From Hymenopellis radicata (taxonomy: Eukaryota > Basidiomycota > Agaricomycetes > Agaricales > Physalacriaceae), in the NCBI GenBank assembly GCA_015501595.1, contig JADNRX010000568.1, positions 1-32,494 on the forward strand: a DNA stretch of 32,494 bases, given 5' to 3'. The translations under genes were made by a program, and so were the position numbers. The notes beneath the pieces are model-generated. The model was not told the origin of the DNA. It saw only the letters and a program-made list of their open reading frames with translations, and did not search any database. Below, piece by piece: positions 20,740 through 31,649 of the stretch (the stretch's first letter is position 1; every line of letters starts with the position of its first letter).

Positions 20740-21990
20740 TAACAATACTCCGTACGTTTCGTGGATTTTCGGTCCCAGGCTGTATTCGTCATATTTCTTT
20801 TTGAACCCAATGAAAACCGATGGAAACACTCAGGCAGATGCGCGATGCCGACCGCACTCGGCCAGTCACGTCTCCTTCTCTCCTGCAATCATCTCAGAAT
20901 TTCGAGCCTACACAACGCGCCTTGTTGATGATCGCCTTGTAGTCCTGGTACTGCTAATCAAAAATCTACCCCCACCGATGCGTTGAAAACGAGAATTCAT
21001 TCATAAAGGTGTGAATCGTTAGGCTATCCACTAGTATTCAACTCATACAATAACTATTTCTCATATAGTGATATCTCGTCTTCCTTCGTACAATTAGTCT
21101 TCACCTGCAATGGAAAGCACCAGCGCCTCTGTTGAACTATGTCCCCACAATTCCCTTATACTTCGATTCTAGTAGCAGCAAAGTGTTCTACACGACATTC
21201 GAAGCGGACATCTCTAATATCGAGCACCATTTGTGTGGTCACGCTAGTAGAAGGAACGACTGTCTTCATTCATCTGAGTAACGAGACTATGGTCACGCCT
21301 GAGATCGACCGTCTTGAACTGGTGTTGGAGTCCTGCCATGGGGTTGCTGGTGAGCAGAGTCAGCATGAACGGGTCTGCGAAGAGCGAGTGCTACGACAGC
21401 GAGTCCTCCTGTGAATCTTGGTGCGAGGGTTGTGCGGAGTGTTGCCGCTGGACGTGGGCGGAGGAGCGTGCAAAGTTTGCATCTCCATTTCCTTCGTCTG
21501 GCTTTATACCCATAGCGAGTAGACACGCGCATCGCCATCGAGTGAAAGACTCAGAGGAAGAGGAGGACGAGCCTTAAGTACCTTAGTACCTAGTCTCCCT
21601 AGTCAGACCAATAATATGCCGAAATTGTTTTTGAAAAATTTGGATACCTACACGTTGAGTCGTCTGTATCAATAAGTCGTATTCTTGTTAATCAATTCCA
21701 GCCATACTTGCAGACGTAGCCTTTGTTGCTTAGCTTGCATGTGTTGCAGCAACAGGTTGTAAGAATCGAGGACCAAATGCTGGTCGATCACGATCACCAA
21801 AGGTTTCTTCCGAACCACCATCCTCGGCCGCGTCATTGGGGCCTCCGACGCGCCCACCAGTGCGAGAGTTTTTGACATCTTCTCATAGGTTATCTAGGTG
21901 CGTATTGACGCCTTCTCGAAAACGCGTTCCTACCTTTTCTTCTAGTGGGCACTTGAAATCTCCTGCTGTTCGAGTCGGCCTGCGTCCGGG
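20740..21990. other. Block-one 3' flank and leader of copy 5
   Basis: Sequence from 20742 to about 21230 is alignable with about 26240-26700 after copy 6 (shared words include TTTTTGAACCCAATGAAAACC and CACGTCTCCTTCTCTCCTGC), marking the end of the duplicated block. About 21240-21780 is unique; see the Cys-rich frame at 21314-21577. The shared leader block starts at about 21798, with leader intron 21898-21945 (48 nt). Confidence 0.55.
21314..21577 (+). other. Small Cys/Glu-rich open frame, unrecognised
   Basis: An 87-codon frame with a cysteine cluster (CYDSESSCESWCEGCAECC) and an acidic C-terminus (DSEEEEDEP). It lies outside the duplicated blocks. No signal peptide or family is recognised, and it may be chance. 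The overlapping frame at 21139-21414 has similar standing. Confidence 0.2.
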
Positions 21991-23734
21991 ATGCAGCCCC
22001 AATGCACCAACTGTGGCGCTTTCACCCGACGGAGTCTCCATCACGAAGAAGAATACCAGAGCTCTGTGTTTCTTGAGCGACTCCGTACCTCGAATTTCCC
22101 AGCGACGGACGAGGAGATCTCGCACATCCGAGACACCATCTTACCCACTGTCTCCGACGACATATCATCCATCGAATCCAAAGTCGCGTCCCTTCATCAA
22201 GTTATCAGGTCGATGGGGCAAGAGCGAGAGAGGTTGAAAAACGTCCACCAGAAGTACAACAACCTCATTTCCTTACATCGAACTCTTCCCTTGGAAATCT
22301 GGTCGGAAATATTCCTGTACACGCTTTCCAACACCTCCGATTCAAATGCGCTTGACGCGTCTGGGATCATGTGGCAGCTCAGTCACGTCTGCCAGAGATG
22401 GCGAAACATCGCTTTGTCCCTTCGTTCGCTTTGGTCGACTATAGATCTTCATTTTCCGAAAGCGGCGCAGCATGAAGCAGATGTGCAGTGCCTGGAAGCA
22501 GTTCTTCATCGTTCTCGCGAAGGATTATTGGACGTATCTCTAAGACACGACATACCAAGCCTGAGACTGAGCCTTAGCTCTTACCCATCTTTCTTACAGC
22601 GGATGCTCGACATCGTAGTGGCGGAATCGTACCGGTGGCGGCATTTATTTCTCTCAGATCACCGCGGGCATTTAAGTATGCTCTACGCACCACTTCATAA
22701 TCGGCTTCCTCGTCTTGAGTGTCTGGACATTTATTGTGCTGACATGGGGCCGAAGGAACGATTAGTTTTTAAAGATTGTCCTCGTCTTAGGAAATTCAGT
22801 CTTGTTGTAACTCCGCTGCTCGTCGAACTTCCGTGGGACCAAATCACGGAGCTAGACTTGTCTTGTATGGACTTCGATGACGAGGAGGACCGCAGAGCGT
22901 GTATGCGTTTGATTGGGCAGTGTCCATCGCTCCAGATCCTCTCTACGCCTTCCTGGAATTCGGAAGACGACGAGGACGAATCGGCGTACGCCCCGATCAC
23001 CTGCTGGAATATGCGGGAACTCTCGGCCACGTCGGTACCTGTCATCGACGCGCTCACACTCCCTCATCTACGGGAGTGTTCGCTTAATTCTGACCCGCCC
23101 ACAACCCAGTACGGTATCCTGCGCTCATTCAAACAACTACTCATTCGTTCCAATTGTTTAAGCGCTCTCACCAGCCTCTCGCTTGCTAGTGTGCCCCTTG
23201 ACACCTCACCTGAACATAGCCTCCTCTCTATCCTTTCCCAGACACATAGTCTCACCCTCCTCGACTTGGAGGTATCCATGCAAGAGTTCAGTGATCTTAC
23301 AGATATTGACGACCGGGAACAAATAGTGGCGATCGTGAAATCCCTAGAGGTCGTACCGACCGAAACTGTCACATTCCTCCCCCTCCTTTCGTCTCTCAAC
23401 ATTCGGGTGTATAATCACTGTGGCCCACTGACCCTACGTTATTTTGGGCCTCTTGGCAGTCTTGCTTCCACGCTCAAGTCACGTTGGGAAGGGGACGATA
23501 ATGGTCGGACTGGCAAGGCTTAGGACATGCCACTTTACTGTGCAGGCAAAGCATCTGAAGTATGTCGTATCTCGGGATGATCATGGGAGTGTCGTCCCCC
23601 GTATCTTCACTAAGGCGGAAGGGCGTATCTTTAATGCGCTGATTGACGATGGGATGGACCTCACCATACGGGTTACGTCGGATTTGATTGAAAACGAGGG
23701 AGACGGTAACGTGGTTTTCGCAGTTCGCCGTTGA
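21991..23734 (+). CDS. F-box-like/LRR protein, copy 5 (one-base slip near the end)
   Basis: The closest relative is copy 3, in both the coding region (for example 'LLDVSLRHDIPS' and 'LSMLYAPLHNRLPRLE') and the flanks. It starts MQPQCTNCGAF with the CxxC pair; coiled coil, F-box-like segment (LHRTLPLEIWSEIFLYTLS) and leucine-rich repeats follow. At 23500-23501 'GATAATGG' replaces the 'GATATGG' of copy 3; removing one A rejoins the frame to 'MVGLARLRTCHFTVQAK' and the usual end at 23734 ('DDGMDLTIRVTSDL', 'VVFAVRR'). Read literally the protein would stop at 23523 (510 aa). Likely 580 aa if the extra A is an error. Confidence 0.86.
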
Positions 23735-24326
23735 ATTCTGCGTTTCGGGAACTTGACTCTGCTCATTGAAGGTAAGGATCTTTTCGTGTACGGAAGAATC
23801 TTCCTGACTCTGTGATTGGCAGTAGTATTTCTATGTTTCATTCGGACTCTTGAAGTCCTACAACTTCGACGGGGACAACAGCATAGACGTCTCTCTTTTT
23901 GATCGACGGTACCTGTTCATTTTCATAGCTTGTCGCTTCTGCCTTGATTTGTCTACATCATTGTTCTACAACTAACTTGATAAAGCATCATGAACCATGG
24001 AATGTCCTTGATTCGTTGTCTGGAGCAGTGTTGGATGACCGGTCGACAACTAGCATAAGAATGTACGTAAAGTCAATGTTGACGCTGCTAGGGGCAGGCA
24101 CGTGCTTCTGTCTCTTGGTCGATCACCAAAGTGTTTGCACTGTTTCTTCCGAACCACCATCTTCAGCCGCGTCAGTGGGCCCTCCGACGCGCCACTCAAA
24201 GTAGTCTATCAGTTCGAGGAGTCTGATTTCTCATACGGTATCTAGGTGCGTATCCACGCCTTCGAAAACGCGTCCTTACCATTTCTTCCAGTGGCACTTT
24301 CCTCTTCGAGTCGGTCTGCATTCGGA
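23735..24326 (+). promoter_or_regulatory. 3' trailer of copy 5 and 5' leader of copy 6
   Basis: A likely trailer intron lies at 23772-23822 (GTAAGG...TGGCAG). The trailer aligns with that of copy 3. The leader block starts at about 24139 and is closest to that of copy 4 (both have CAGCCGCGTCAGTGGGCCCT). The leader intron is 24246-24291 (46 nt). Confidence 0.6.
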
Positions 24327-26138
24327 ATGCCGCAGACTGTGTCCCAATGCACTAATTGTAGTGCTTTCATCAGACGGAGTCTCCATCACGAAGAGGAGTA
24401 CCAGAGCTCTGTGTTTCTTGAGCGACTCCGTACCTCCAATTTCCCTGCGACGGACGAGGAGATCTCCCACATCCGACACACCATCTTACCCACCGTGTTC
24501 GACGACATATCATCCATCGAATCCAAACTCACATCCCTTCGGGAGGTCATCACGTCCATGGAGGAAGAGCGAGAGAGGTTGAAAAACGTCCGCCAGAAGT
24601 ACAACAACCTCATTTCCTTGCATCGCACTCTCCCCTCGGAAATCTGGTCGGAAATATTCATGTACACGCTTTCTAGCGCCTTGGATTCAAATGCGTTTAA
24701 CGCGTCTGGGATCATGTGGCGGCTCAGTCACGTTTGCCAGAGCTGGCGCAACATCGCTTTGTCCCTTCGTTCCTTTTGGTCGACTATGCATATTTGTTTA
24801 CCAAAAGAGGCCCAACAGGATGGGGACGTGCAGCGCTTGGAGACAGTTCTTCAGCGTTCCCGTCAGGGACCACTAAACTTATTTTTCAGCGACGACGATT
24901 TCTTATTTTTCAGTGACGACGATTTCGATAGACAGGCCCCGGGGCCCAAACCCTCGATCCTAAAGCGCATGCTCGAGATTGTCTTCGCCGAATCGTACCG
25001 GTGGCGGAATGTACGTCTACCCGAGTGCCGAATGTATTGGACCATCCTCGACGCGCCACTTCATCATCAGCTTCCTCACCTCGAGTCCCTGGGACTCGCA
25101 AGTTTCGTGCGCAATCCGGAGGCTCGGGCTTACCCAGTGGTGTCTACGTTTGAAGGCTGCCCTCGTCTCAGAGAATTGAGTCTTAGTGGTGCAATTCCAC
25201 CACTCCTCGATCTCAGGCTTCCGTGGGACCAAATCACAGAGCTTGACCTTTGTTGTATGATCGTCGATGACGAGGAGGACCGCAGAGCATGTCTGCGCTT
25301 TATTGGACAGTGTCCATCTCTTAAAATCCTCGTATGTCTGGATATGATTCGGTGGCCGAGGTGGCATCGGCATATACACCGATCACCTGCTCGAACGTGT
25401 GGAAGCTCCATGGTACGACGGTGCCCGTCATCGACGCTCTCACGCTTCCTTGTCTACGGGAGGCATCCCTTGAGCCCAACGACAGCGCTACTCACTTCAA
25501 TATCCTGTATTCATTCAAACGACTACTCACTCGTTCCAATTCTTTGGGCGCCCTCACTAAACTCTCGCTTATTAACAACGTGCTGCTTGCTCCCACGGCG
25601 AACCCAGAACATAGCCTACATTCACTTCTTTCCCAGACACATAGTCTCGCCTTCCTCGACCTAGAGATAGATGTAGTGGATGAAACGGATTTTAGCGACC
25701 GGGACCAAATAGTGGCGATGGTGAGATCCCTCGAGGTCGTGCCTACCGAACCTGTCACTTTCCTCCCCCGCCTTTCGTCTCTCCAGGTTCATGTGTTTAG
25801 ACATCCCGACCCGCGGAGGCTGCTGTATTTTGGGCCTGTCGGTAGTTTTTGCTTCGACGCTCAAGACGCGGTGGAAAGGGGACGATACGCTCAGCCTAGG
25901 CAGGCTTAAAAAATGCCACTTTGATGTACAAGCATGGGCCATGAAGACGAACGAGATTATCTTCCGGGACGACCGTTCGGTGACCACTGGGAATGCGTTC
26001 AATGCGGAGGAAACGCAGATATTTAATGCGCTGATTGACGAGGGGATGGACCTCTCGATAAGGGTGACGACGGATTTGGTTAAAAACACTTCAGGCGGAC
26101 GTCCATTTTTCGCAGTTCCCGCAGTGCCCCCTTGGTGA
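24327..26138 (+). CDS. F-box-like/LRR protein, copy 6 (two frame slips)
   Basis: It pairs with copy 4. The ATG at 24327 gives MPQTVSQCTNCSAF; the frame is open upstream to 24246, but that is the leader intron. The conserved coiled coil and 'LHRTLPSEIWSEIFMYTLS' follow. A 24-bp tandem duplication (24879-24902 and 24903-24926) repeats an acidic 'LFFSDDDF' segment just before the first leucine-rich repeat; no other copy has it. The frame slips at about 25335, after 'CPSLKIL', and resumes with 'SAYTPITCSNVWKL'. It slips again in the T5 run at 25846-25850, where copies 3 and 4 have T4, and then reads 'FASTLKTRWKGDDTLSL' to the stop at 26138. The second slip looks like a homopolymer error. Confidence 0.83.
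24879..24926 (+). repeat. 24-bp tandem duplication in F-box copy 6
   Basis: Two adjacent 24-bp units (starting TTATTTTTCAGCGACGACGA and TTATTTTTCAGTGACGACGA) differ at one base. In frame they repeat eight residues, LFFSDDDF. Confidence 0.9.
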
Positions 26139-26814
26139 CTTGAATTTATGCAAGGTAAGCGACGGTTTTATGTGTGGGAGAATGTTTCTGACTCTGTGAA
26201 TGACAGCAGGATTTCTAATGCTGCATTTTATTATTAACGATACCGTGTACTCATAGATTTTCGGTTCCAGGCTGTATCTGTCATATTTCTTTTTGAACCC
26301 AATGAAAACCGACAAGGCAGATGCGCGACGCCCCAGTCGGGCAGTCACGTCTCCTTCTCTCCTGCAATCATCTCAGAATTCCGAGCCTCCATAACGCGCC
26401 CTGGTTGATGCTCACCTGGTACTGCGAATCAATAGTCCACTCGGACCGACGCGTCGAAAACGAAAATTCGTTGATAAGGTGAGAATTGTTAGGTTATCCG
26501 CTAGCATTCGACTGTAAGAGAAACCATTTCTCGTAAGTACAGTGATATCCCGTCTTCCTTCGTACGATCGGTTCCCACTTGCAATGCAATAGCAATGCCA
26601 CCATTCCCTGTACATTATTCACCGCTCCATATACTTCCAGTAGCAGCAAAGCGTTCTACAGGCCATTCGAAGCGAACATCTCTACTATCGATCCGAAATT
26701 TGGAAGCCAGCACAATCACGCAGAGTCCAAAATCAGGGATATAATGAATACAAAACGTCGTTACATCCTACAGAACACCACCCATTTACCTAGATAAATC
26801 ACAACACAATGTTT
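26139..26814. other. 3' trailer of copy 6 and end of block two
   Basis: A likely trailer intron lies at 26155-26209 (GTAAGC...AGCAG). The part from about 26220 aligns with the sequence on both sides of the 700-bp element after copy 4, showing the uninterrupted site. Similarity to block one ends near 26700. No gene is seen. Confidence 0.55.
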
Positions 26815-27942
26815 CTACTTCTTTCCCTTTCTTTTGGAGGACTTTGAGCTCCCTGGAGATGCTGGTGAGGCAACTGCGGATGTGGATGAAGCCGCTGGTA
26901 CTGTCGCAACGGCAGGTGTTGTCGTAGGGGCTTTAACAGCAGGCTTCTTCGCCTGTGGGGATTTCTTGTGCATGAAACCAATCAGGAAGGAAGCTACAGT
27001 GCCAGAAACAATCAGGAGGATGAACTTTGGAATACGAATGACAAGGTTGTAGATCTTGGTCATCCATGTAGCAAAGAATTCCATGATATATTCCCTATGG
27101 ACACGTCAGGATGACGCCAAGAGGTGAGTGTAAGACGTGCCTTTCTCCTCCAGGCGCGTAGGCCGTGTTCCAGGGTGTAGTGACCTGCCATCCATCGGCA
27201 AGAAGGAAATCGCGAAGGGCCGCGTCACGAAGGCGGAGATTCTGGGGGCGGTAGAAGCGGAGACTCTGCCCGCGGTCCTTGAGGATAAGAACGTAGGGCG
27301 CCTGCCACACGACCCACTTGGTGGTAAGGTACGTGACATTGAAGTAGTCAATACGACCCCAGCGGACATTGGGCATATCATCAGCGAGCAGGGTACGATT
27401 ATAAGCGTCGTCGAATGCCTCATCCACGAACTTGGAGAGCCCGTCCTGACGGCCGGTGGCGGCGGTACTGCAGGCACACTGATAAGAAGGAGGATACGTT
27501 ACGTGAGAGCGGATGGAACGTACATGCAGATAGCCCAGACACGGTCGGCGGCTTCCTCGTCAGAAAGAGGTTCGTTGACAATCATGTCCTCGTAGTTGTC
27601 ATCCGTGATCAAAGGGATACGGTCATCCCAGGGCGACACCTGGGCCGCCGCTATACGCTCGGTGATGTTCACACCGAAACGCTGGAACAATGCCTGCGCA
27701 GGTTCCGACGTGAGATAACGTGTTCACGTCGAGCAGACCAAGTAGATCCGGTGTTCCCTCGGTGGCAGGCTGCTTGGGCGCCACCAAATTCCGCGTCACC
27801 AGAGGACTCGAATGTACTGTCGACCTGGATAGGTACCGCGGTCGGTGCTGCGCGCTGCTGGCCCGGTTTCCAGCCCTCCGAGAAGTACTGGCCGCGCACA
27901 GCACTGGCAGCGAGCAGACAGGCGTGCCATGAAAAATTTCAT
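26815..27942 (-). CDS. Predicted secretory-pathway thioredoxin-fold-like membrane protein
   Basis: Blocks 'QYFSEGWKPGQ', 'FQRFGVNITERIA', 'NYEDMIVNEPLSDEE', 'FVDEAFDDAYNRTLL', 'NVRWGRIDYFNVTYLTTKW', 'APYVLILKDRGQSLRFYRP' and 'FLLADGWQVTTPW' follow the order of an uncharacterised basidiomycete family that I recall as thioredoxin-like; no CxxC active site is visible. It starts with a signal peptide and ends with a transmembrane segment (KFILLIVSGTVASFLIGF) and a Lys-rich tail, which suits the endoplasmic reticulum. ATG at 27942: with one T removed from the run at 27932-27936 the leader reads 'MKFSWHACLLAASAVRGQYF'. Further one-base slips lie near 27790, near 27690 and at the join over intron 27479-27523. 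The last intron, 27095-27140, has a GC donor. Function is inferred; the family assignment is fairly secure. Confidence 0.75.
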
Positions 27943-28115
27943 GATGGGAGCAGGAGACAAGCCGTTATCGGAGAGGGTAGCATGCGCCCCGAACAATAGG
28001 CCGATTAGAGGGTTTTCCGCTTTAGGCAGTACTTGCATCTCCTGCTACGCGCCATCATCAACGACACGGCTGTGTAGGCAAGGCTACGACGCGGGTTACT
28101 TGCTGAACCACCACC
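27943..28115. promoter_or_regulatory. Short divergent promoter, thioredoxin-like gene / KEX1
   Basis: Only 173 bases separate the two start codons, which point away from each other, so both genes must be initiated from this interval. No motif is named. Confidence 0.45.
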
Positions 28116-30463
28116 ATGCGACAGACATTCTACTGGCAAGCCCTAGGAGCGCTCTTCCTCTCTTCCGTGCACGCTGCACCTACAGACAGTACGCCCTTCC
28201 TCCCATGGGAAATACCAAGAGTATTCATATTTTCCAGTTCCTTCTGCGGCATCTTTTTACGTGCCATCTCTGCCCGATATTCATCAGGACCCAGCGCACC
28301 CACTCAAAATATTCGCGGGACACATCTCGTCTGACCCCTTCGCGAAAAACGCAGCCGACACGGATGTCACAGCACATCTCTACTTTGTCATGGTCAAAAA
28401 TCGGCGCACGGCCGACAAGCAGCGGGTGGTCTTTCTGGTTTAACGTGGGGCTCCTTCCAGTATTATGCGGAGACTTTGTTTAACACGCTGTCTTAGGGTG
28501 GCCCTGGATGCTCGTCATTCGACGGCTTAATGATGGAAAACGGTCCATGGCGGAGATGGATGGCAAGGGCGGATTTCAGGTGCAGGAGGGAGGCTGGGAG
28601 GAATACACGACCATGGTCTACGTCGACCAACCCGCTGGAACGGGTTTCTCGTACACCAGCACGGACAAGTTCGTGCACAACTTCCAACAGGCATCCGACC
28701 AGTTTCTCCAATTCCTCAAGAATTTCTACAAAATATTCCCGGAATACGAACACGTCGATGTACGTTGTATTTCATCCGTCTCGCGTTTCCACTTAACACT
28801 CTTCTTAGACATACCTGGCTGGCGAAAGTTATGCAGGACAATACATCCCATTCTTCGGTATGTCATTTTCCAGCCCTCCTGGTCACTCTCACGTAACTCC
28901 GAAACCAGCCGATGCAATCCTCAACTCCAAGGTTGCCCGCTTAAAGGCGTTGCAATAGGCAATGGCTGGATTGATGCTCGATCTCAATATCCTTCTTATA
29001 TCGACTATCTCGTTAAAACTGAGGTCCTCGAGGAAAATTCAGATGTGCGTGGTCGCGCCTTGCCTATCGCCTTTCTAACGTGTCACATTCCAGTTCTGGA
29101 AATCAGCCCGACAAAAGACCGACGAATGTTTGGAGCTATTGAAAGGCATCACCGATAGAGAACCCGTCAGCGTCGACCAGTGCGAAGGGCTACTATATGC
29201 CGTTACAGAAGTACGGCGAAGAAAGTCAGTTCATCCAACTCATCATGCTTAAATGATTTTGACGCGCGACCATAGGACTGACAATGAGGAAATGTGCATC
29301 AATATTTACGACATACGACTAGACGATACATATCCTGCGTGTGGGATGAATTGGCCTCCAGATATTAAACCTGTGACGACTTACCTCGATGTACGCGCCA
29401 TGGATCCCACCTTGCTCATTCGCTGATACTGTTCTTCTTGTAGAGAGACGACGTAGTCCGCGCGCTTCACGCTCAGGATCACTCTGCAAAATGGATCGAA
29501 TGTCGCGGGCGTGTACATTCCGAGCTCAAGGAAAAGACACTCAATTCGAGTATCACTATCCTCCCATCGATAATTGAGAGGATTCCCGTCTTGATCTTCG
29601 CTGGAGATCAGGACATAATATGCAACTATGTCGGCTTAGAATCCATGATTGCGGGCATGACATGGAATGGGGAGACGGGACTTGGGGTGTGTGTTTTACG
29701 TTAGGCTCACCGCCAATTTGGATACTGACGGTGTTCTGCAGACAGTACAGACGCAGTCATGGTCTGTGAATGAGAAATCAGCGGGCACATGGGTCGAATC
29801 GAGGAATCTAACGTATGCAAAGGTATACCTATCCTCCACCTAGTGTTTCCGGACTAAGTTGTTTCTAGATATTTGATTCTTCTCATATGGTGCCCTTCGA
29901 CGTCCCTCATGTTGCACACGACATGATGCTACGCTTCATGGGTGTGGACTTTTCTCAAGTCTTCGGGGGCTCTGCGCGCATTCCGAGTAGTGTCGGTGAC
30001 AAGACCAAGCCAATGTACACTGACGCCACGGCTATTGCGTTACCTACATCAACCAAAACTCCTCAACAGGATAAGGCGATGTGGGAAGGTCAGATTGACT
30101 CCATCTTTTCCTACCTATGAGGCTGATCAATCTATGCAGCATACTACAATGCCGGTTCAGCTGCGCTTGTCCTCGTCGTGATTGCGCTCTTCATTGGACT
30201 CTTCGTCTGCTGGCGCGTTCGCAGACGGAAGAGCCTCCGCTTGCCCATGAACAACAAGGAGGAGAATGTCCCCTCAACACGTCTATGACCAACTTTGATG
30301 ATACCAGAGAAGACGAGGAAGCGTATGGGAATAGCGGCAGACGGCCTCGAGCTATGAGTGTCAAGGGCAAAGAGAGGGCTTTCGATCGGTCGCCTTCGCC
30401 TCAGCCGCCGATATTCGATGTCGGGATAGCGACGAGGAGGACTATCGAAAGGAGGATAGGTGA
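28116..30463 (+). CDS. KEX1: KEX1-like serine carboxypeptidase
   Basis: A trans-Golgi carboxypeptidase that trims C-terminal Lys and Arg after Kex2 cleavage of secreted precursors. Signal peptide ([20 protein letters not shown]), then '[21 protein letters not shown]', '[12 protein letters not shown]', the catalytic Ser in 'GESYAGQY', Asp in '[11 protein letters not shown]' and His in '[16 protein letters not shown]'. A transmembrane segment ([18 protein letters not shown]) and a cytosolic tail follow, ending '[18 protein letters not shown]'. Exons: 28116-28188, 28238-28444, 28497-28759, 28809-28857, 28909-29044, 29094-29224, 29276-29390, 29444-29686, 29742-29822, 29869-30088, 30140-30463. One-base slips occur at 28432-28434 (extra T), about 28551, 28946-28947, 30270-30273 and 30423-30425 (each one base short). 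With these corrected the protein is 614 aa. Confidence 0.94.
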
Positions 30464-30735
30464 GCGTGATGGACTGGATAATTTATTGTGGATACTGTAT
30501 TTTAGAAGTACTGCATTAACACTAATTCCCGGATTCGACGCGATTATTTAATATCCCACGCCAGTTCGGCAACATTGCAGTTCTCATACAGGCAGCTTTC
30601 TGTAAAGAGGTTGTTACCTGTAGTCGCATGAGAGGACTGGAATCGAGTAGATTTCAAGTACAATACTATGACATGATGATAAAAGGGTGAAGAGCTAGCT
30701 ATCAAATAGGATTAGTTAGGCGTCCCCTTACACTT
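30464..30735. other. Convergent spacer KEX1 / acidic protein A
   Basis: It holds the 3' ends of two genes that face each other. The first part is repeated after 31740. No gene is seen. Confidence 0.4.
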
Positions 30736-31330
30736 TCACATTTCCTCCGCCTCTCCAATAATGGTTCCATACCACCAATCCTGCACACCCCAGCCCCGCT
30801 GATTTCGGATTCTGGCTTGGCTCTGCTCGAGAGCCTCTTCCTCCATTTGCTCCTCGTCCTCGTAGTCTTCTTCGTCCATCTCACCCATAATCTCGTCCAG
30901 AAACTGCGACGATCCTTCAGCAAGGCTCCACTCGCCGTGCTTGTAGTACATCTCGAGATAGACCTTATCCTGCTCCTCTCTATTTGGATCGTTCTCGATG
31001 ATGCCCACCAGGCCGGGGCGGATCTCTGCCGTTTGATGCTCGAGCCTGTGCATTCGTCTCTCAGTCTAGTACGTTTAATTAGGGGTCAAGCTCACCTAGG
31101 GCGATGACCTGGTGCATGAGGGTGGCGTCGTCCATGTTGAGGAGCCGCTCGAGCAGCGTGGGGTCGTTGGACCGGTACCCGGCGAGCGCGGAGTACTCGC
31201 GCGCAAAGTCTTCGAGCCCGGCGCGCAGGCTGGGGAACGCCTCGGCGGACCATTCGCCGTGCTTGTAGTGGACGGAGATGAATATGTATTCGCATGGCTT
31301 GGGCGGGTTGGCTGGGCGGGTTTGAGGCAT
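30736..31330 (-). CDS. Unknown acidic protein with internal repeat, copy A
   Basis: Not recognised. Exon 1 (31330-31096) starts MPQTRPANPPKPCEYIF; exon 2 runs from 31045 to the stop at 30736; the intron 31046-31095 is GT-AG. One base must be added near 31029 to match copy B ('KREEIRPGLVGIIEN' there). The protein contains two related segments: 'YIFISVHYKHGEWS...F' near the start and 'KVYLEMYYKHGEWSLAEG' after the intron, so it is an internal duplication around HGEWS. A strongly acidic stretch follows (EEDYEDEEQMEEEALEQ), then 'GWGVQDWWYGTIIGEAEEM' at the end. No signal peptide or membrane segment is seen. It is convergent with KEX1 and was duplicated with the KEX1 3' end. Confidence 0.7.
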
Positions 31331-31645
31331 TTCTGGACGTCAATAAGGATGGGTTTGATTTAAGTGCAGGAGTAGAGGACCCCTTTTATGTGAGTACGGT
31401 CTCAGAGGTTTTAGTATGACGTACTCGCATGCGGTTGAGGAACTTGACGCTGGTTTACGAGACTACATGAGGCGGCAAGACCTGCATGTTAACAACGCGG
31501 TCGTGACGAATATTGTCCGACATTCACAGTATTGTCTAGCAGATTTTGTGCTACATAGTCCACAGATGTTGATGCCTTGAGAAACAACTTGGTGCAGGTG
31601 TTGATCTTTAGTAGAGGCGTCGACCTCCATCGTAGAACCGTAGCT
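31331..31645. other. Spacer between copy A and the duplicated KEX1 tail
   Basis: It must contain the promoter of acidic protein A and the left junction of the duplication. No gene or other repeat is recognised. Confidence 0.35.
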
Positions 31646-31649
31646 CTTC

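Noticed and set aside
20072..20829. Minus-strand frames within and beside the 700-bp element as a transposase
   Set aside because: Short, with stops, no DDE or other transposase motif; they read through the terminal repeats.
31092..31343. Minus frame rich in Arg and Pro overlapping acidic protein A
   Set aside because: A frame-shifted shadow of a GC-rich real exon that has a duplicate in its true frame.
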